Positions 6,701-8,457 of a DNA stretch of 8,457 bases are shown piece by piece (the stretch's first letter is position 1; each line of letters starts with the position of its first letter). This stretch comes from an uncultured Beijerinckiaceae bacterium (lineage in GTDB: Bacteria; Pseudomonadota; Alphaproteobacteria; Rhizobiales; Beijerinckiaceae), in contig CALMGA010000568.1 in assembly GCA_937863205.1 (NCBI GenBank), forward strand, positions 1 to 8,457, written 5' to 3'. The translations under genes and the position numbers were made by a program. The notes below the pieces were generated by a model. The model did no database searches and was not told the DNA's origin. It saw nothing but the letters and a program-made list of their open reading frames with translations.

Positions 6701-7761
6701 AGCGGGAAGCCCTCCGCTTCGCCGATTGCCTTGCCAAGATGCCGGACGGAGCGCGAGCGGCCGCGACGAAGTACCTGGGGGAACAGCAGGAAAGCAATCC
6801 AAGCAACAGGTTTTCGTGCCGCGGCGCAGGTCGCTACGGTGTCGTGACCTCTCTCGGCTATACGAGCAGCGGCGTTGAGCGCGAGGACCAGATCTTCAAT
6901 GCTGACGGCAAGGGGCAGTCCCTCGACGAACGCCTGAAGATGTCGCCCGGCAACAGCACGAAGTCCTTCGCGATCGACGGGCGCAACGATCAGATTGCGG
7001 GCCTCCGTGACCGGGTTATCACCATTGCCTCGGAGAAGCCGAGCGACGATCCGTACATGGATCACGTCGACCCCGCCCCCCTGAAGGCGCGGACCCTGCC
7101 CGATGCGATCCGGTTTCTACCGACCGGCGAACTGGCGGTCGTCGAAGCTAGGGCGGGACGCGTGACGTTTCATCAGGTGCTGCCGGTGAGCACGCCCGTC
7201 CACGAGATCCTGGCCAAATACCTATCGCGTTCGGATCACGGCCAGCCGGCACAGTTCGGCGGCTGCTTTGGCGGCTATGCGTACCAGTTCCAGCCGGGTC
7301 CATGGACGCTCCAGGATGGACGGACGATCGCTTTTTCCGATTATGGCGCCGATCCGTCCGCCAACGTCAGGAAGGTCGACATCGTCGTCCGCGACAAGAC
7401 ACGCAAGGTTTTGAAGGCGCTGCAGGTATCCGCACGGTGCCTTGCGCTGTCCCACGACTTTGAGACCTTGGTGACGGCGGACGACCGGTCGCTTTCGGTT
7501 CACACCGGCTTCCTCGACAGCGATGGCCTCGGCAAGGCGGCAGGAGTGGCTGTTCCGGTCCCAGACCTCAGTGCCATCGCCTTCACCGCGGATCACGGGC
7601 GCTTCGTCACCGCCAACGAGAGTGAGGTGGCCACGCTTTGGAAACCCGACGCGTCTGGCGGAAGCTGGACGGGTTCGGCCTTGTACGTTGCCGACTCAGT
7701 AATCGTCCACGCCGAGACGGATCCATCGGGAACACGTCTCCTCATAATTCGGCAAGAGTAG
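3742..7761 (+). CDS. TIR - nSTAND1 NTPase - transmembrane - WD40-like protein (putative defence/cell-death sensor)
   Basis: This 1339-residue protein is predicted to sense a trigger, oligomerise using NTP, and act through its TIR domain, probably by cleaving NAD+. Role and substrate come from family knowledge. TIR (1-165): S-R-I-F-L-S-Y-S-S, and S-G-W-C-L-K-E with E78 where TIR NADases have the catalytic Glu. nSTAND1 NTPase (172-585): Y-R-G-L-K-P-L...F-F-G-R-D, Walker A G-A-S-G-A-G-K-S (219-226), Walker B V-A-I-D-Q-A-E-E-L-F (319-328), the I-R-S-D-S-Y-D-A-L motif (361-369) and T-H-E-A-L-L-R-Q-W (566-574). A charged coiled coil (about 645-690) precedes one hydrophobic helix (690-709), then a second helical stretch (711-756) and a degenerate beta-propeller (about 810 to the end). 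Its clearest WD40-like blade is L-S-A-I-A-F-T-A-D-H-G-R-F-V-T-A-N...L-W-K-P-D (1276-1302). TTG is the only usable start: an in-frame TAA lies at 3709 and no ATG or GTG intervenes. The Shine-Dalgarno is poor (GGA at 3731). The frame ends at TAG, but the fold seems to continue in 7762-8028. Confidence 0.92.
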   Translation: MSRIFLSYSSSNDLEAVALRDWLAGEGWDDVFLDFDPNRGIVAGQRWERRLTEAASRCEAVVFLLSAHWLASGWCLKEYTTARRLNKKLFAVLVDPATTMKDLPPELTDTWQVTDLAGGRDMVTFRAVRPGTQEERDVAFNRDGLTRLKRGLQKAGLDARFFAWPPAADSGRAPYRGLKPLEAEDAGIFFGRDAPIVEAVDRLHGLGTGAPPRLLVVLGASGAGKSSFLRAGLLPRLARDDTHFVVLPPIRPERAALTGETGLLRTLELACPGRKAAEIGTAVEAGAAGLRSLLAELVGATFRRTLAEAGTVRPPAVMVAIDQAEELFRAEGAAEAQQLLELVRELTSGDDPVAVIVVFAIRSDSYDALEHAKPLEGLRQEAIPLLPMPRGAYKEVIEGPALRVTEAGGKLAVEPQLTERLLEDVQKGGGSDALPLLAFTLEQLHREHGGNGVLKLADYEAGGGVGGAIEAAVVRAFARADADPRIPRERAAREALLRRGLIPWLAGIDPETRSPRRDIARLANIPAEAAPLIELLVEERLLSTDVRRARDPGTGAEAQVRTIEPTHEALLRQWGLLEGWLAADFGLLATLEGVQRGARDWDANGRDEAWLAHGGGRLAEAQGLDARPDIAGKLDATDRAYIAACRAREDAAHIEVEQRRREREAEQERRVTDAQALTAATRRTAQRTRIGLVAALVLAVATAGFGLFAKAQKTRADQKTVEAEAQRDAAGRAETSAKQQTTLAQAAKKEADQRAGLLASDVAQSYIAAGDLDGAALLLIQASQAFDDANAPDKLRIALSQLVDRQAKQRIMAIPEGSDVIDTDEATFIKNDITGALLALDDAGLRTLIASSESHGPIVAVRRVADGSYVIARGNGTLEALAKDGGAPRQLVDFPAVPDGPDRQDTWSISPEGLAMRADVDKSGGDQIVDLFDTASGAFARHKTTLSHPEVSILGRKVYLHDEEDYFLIAVKGRELTLNEAHLSDEQREALRFADCLAKMPDGARAAATKYLGEQQESNPSNRFSCRGAGRYGVVTSLGYTSSGVEREDQIFNADGKGQSLDERLKMSPGNSTKSFAIDGRNDQIAGLRDRVITIASEKPSDDPYMDHVDPAPLKARTLPDAIRFLPTGELAVVEARAGRVTFHQVLPVSTPVHEILAKYLSRSDHGQPAQFGGCFGGYAYQFQPGPWTLQDGRTIAFSDYGADPSANVRKVDIVVRDKTRKVLKALQVSARCLALSHDFETLVTADDRSLSVHTGFLDSDGLGKAAGVAVPVPDLSAIAFTADHGRFVTANESEVATLWKPDASGGSWTGSALYVADSVIVHAETDPSGTRLLIIRQE

Positions 7762-8028
7762 ATGGATTGGTTTCACGGTTATCTTTACTCGATCTCGGCC
7801 GGTCAGACTTGGTATGACTTTGGAACTTACCAGAGATACCTTCATGCATACTTCACCTCTGAGGGGCGGGTCGAGATCACACATGAGGAAGGCGTGGCCG
7901 ACAGATATGGACTGCTGCCCCTCACGGAGCTGGACCGGCTGGCGAAGGAGAAGCTGTCTCCCAGTTGCCGGTGGGGCGAGGGAGCGCCCCTCACCGACTC
8001 ACCCTGCTGGCCGCAAGCGGTTCGCTGA
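7762..8028 (+). CDS. 88-codon in-frame continuation of the TIR-nSTAND1 protein after a TAG stop
   Basis: The ATG directly follows the TAG of the TIR gene and is in the same reading frame. The translation starts M-D-W-F-H-G-Y-L-Y-S and contains the propeller-like strand G-R-V-E-I-T-H-E-E-G, then L-T-E-L-D-R-L-A-K-E-K-L-S-P-S-C. That last stretch resembles the C-terminal helix ending many nSTAND-WD40 proteins (L-x-x-L-A-x-x-x-L-x-x-x-C). The preferred reading is that this is the true C-terminus of the upstream protein, separated by a nonsense codon. The alternatives are a coupled small gene restarted at TAGATG (a weak AAGAG lies upstream at 7752-7756) or stop-codon readthrough. After residue 66 the sequence (R-W-G-E-G-A-P-L...) looks non-native, so the original 3' end may be lost as well. 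It is more AT-rich than the NTPase region. Confidence 0.55.
   Translation: MDWFHGYLYSISAGQTWYDFGTYQRYLHAYFTSEGRVEITHEEGVADRYGLLPLTELDRLAKEKLSPSCRWGEGAPLTDSPCWPQAVR
7973..7990. repeat. Short GC-rich inverted repeat near the end of the split TIR gene
   Basis: GGGGCG (7973-7978) and CGCCCC (7985-7990) are perfect inverted copies around AGGGAG. The hairpin lies just after the last recognisable protein helix, where the translation stops looking native. It has no T-run, so a classical terminator is not supported. It may mark the boundary between the gene and unrelated sequence. Confidence 0.35.
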
Positions 8029-8319
8029 TCCCGTGGCGGTCCGAGCCGTACTCGCTCACGGGGTGCAACTCGCCCGCTCACGTGCCGCAAGGTGCCTCGG
8101 GTCTTCCGACCCAAACCCGCGAAGTCGGGGCATGGAAGTGGATCGACATCATCGACAACTGAAGGACAGGGCTCGAAAGGTTCGCATGATGGTCGATGCG
8201 CCGGTGACCTCGCCGCCGCCGGCCATGAGATGAGCGAGAGCCGCTCGAAGCAGGGCATGCCTCCTTGGCGCGCCTTCCAGCGACGTCATCCGACCTTGCC
8301 AGGACGCGAAAGGTTATCC
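8029..8319. other. Non-coding or degenerate gap before the last gene
   Basis: No recognisable gene lies in these 291 bases. A small inverted repeat, GGGTC/GACCC around TTCC (8099-8112), has no T-run. A 33-codon ORF (8132-8233, M-E-V-D-R-H-H-R-Q-L-K-D) follows a GGGG at 8127-8130 but has no recognised motif. The same sequence is open in several frames, as usual at this GC content. The gap argues that the last gene may have its own promoter, although no convincing -35/-10 pair is seen. Confidence 0.4.
8309..8313 (+). promoter_or_regulatory. Shine-Dalgarno for the right-edge gene
   Basis: AAAGG at 8309-8313 is followed by six bases (TTATCC) and then ATG at 8320. Spacing and sequence fit a ribosome binding site, and it is the best one in the right part of the window. 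It fixes the start of the truncated gene. Confidence 0.65.
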
Positions 8320-8457
8320 ATGGACGGCAGGCCGCCATCGCCGGCCTTGGCCTTCCGCGTGGGCGTCACCGGCGCGCGCGACCTCGACGGCCGGCCCGAG
8401 GCGGTGCGGGCGGCGATCCGACGAGAGGTCGAGGCGGCGCTCGGCGCCGTGCGGGAC
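8320..8457 (+). CDS. N-terminus of a possible SLOG/Rossmann-type nucleotide-binding protein, cut by right edge
   Basis: Only the first 46 codons are in the window. The translation reads M-D-G-R-P-P-S-P-A-L, then A-F-R-V-G-V-T-G-A-R-D-L-D-G-R (11-25), and then an Ala/Arg-rich helix (26-45). A hydrophobic strand leading into G-V-T-G-x-R, followed by a long helix, is the opening of Rossmann-like SLOG and related proteins, which often read G-V-T-G-H-R. Here Ala replaces the His. Members of that fold bind nucleotides or NAD-derived ligands, and some are found in defence loci with TIR enzymes. The start is set by a good Shine-Dalgarno, and codon use is typical of a real high-GC gene. The family is a guess from a short fragment, but that it is a coding region is fairly secure. 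Confidence 0.7.
   Translation, partial: MDGRPPSPALAFRVGVTGARDLDGRPEAVRAAIRREVEAALGAVRD

Noticed and set aside
8098..8113. GGGTC/GACCC hairpin as a terminator
   Set aside because: The stem is only 5 bp and no T-run follows.
8132..8233. 33-codon ORF (M-E-V-D-R-H-H-R-Q-L-K-D)
   Set aside because: It is too short to judge, has no recognised motif, and overlaps other open frames; only a weak G-rich stretch lies upstream.

Overview
The window is very GC-rich, with strong third-position G/C use. This suggests a high-GC proteobacterium, probably an alphaproteobacterium of the Azospirillum/Rhodospirillales/Methylobacterium kind. That placement is inferred from composition and gene style only. The content is accessory: a nested mobile element, then what looks like an NAD/NTPase-type conflict (defence) locus.

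Left part (1 to about 3560, minus strand): an ISL3-family transposase gene, cut off by the left edge, is split by a full-length group II intron. Exon 1 of the transposase is 3459 to 2773, the intron is 2772 to 426, and exon 2 is 425 to 1. The intron boundaries can be placed to the base. The intron starts GTGTG and ends AC. Precise excision joins TGGC to ATCTCC and restores the ISL3 motif D-R-W-H-L-L-L-N. EBS1, EBS2, domain V and domain VI with a bulged A can all be read. The intron encodes a complete reverse transcriptase/maturase with an HNH endonuclease domain (2220 to 499). The transposase also has a separate one-base deletion at about 2850, just before its R-D-R-S-T-E-Y motif, so it is probably dead even if the intron splices.

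Middle (3460 to 3741): an intergenic stretch with the outer IS end (not precisely placed), an 8-bp hairpin, and only weak promoter-like sequence.

Right part (3742 to 8457, plus strand): a 1339-residue TIR - nSTAND1 NTPase - transmembrane/coiled coil - WD40-like protein, starting at TTG. An in-frame TAG ends it at 7761. The next codon is ATG, and the same frame stays open for 88 codons. Those codons look like the missing last propeller strands and C-terminal helix of this kind of protein, so the TAG may be a nonsense mutation, a readthrough site or a stop-restart junction. After a gap of about 290 bases, a well-formed Shine-Dalgarno and ATG (8320) open a gene that runs off the right edge. Its N-terminus (R-V-G-V-T-G-x-R-D-L) resembles Rossmann-like nucleotide-binding (SLOG-type) proteins. 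A TIR-NTPase sensor next to a possible nucleotide-binding protein, beside mobile DNA, fits an anti-phage or self-killing module, but that role is inference.
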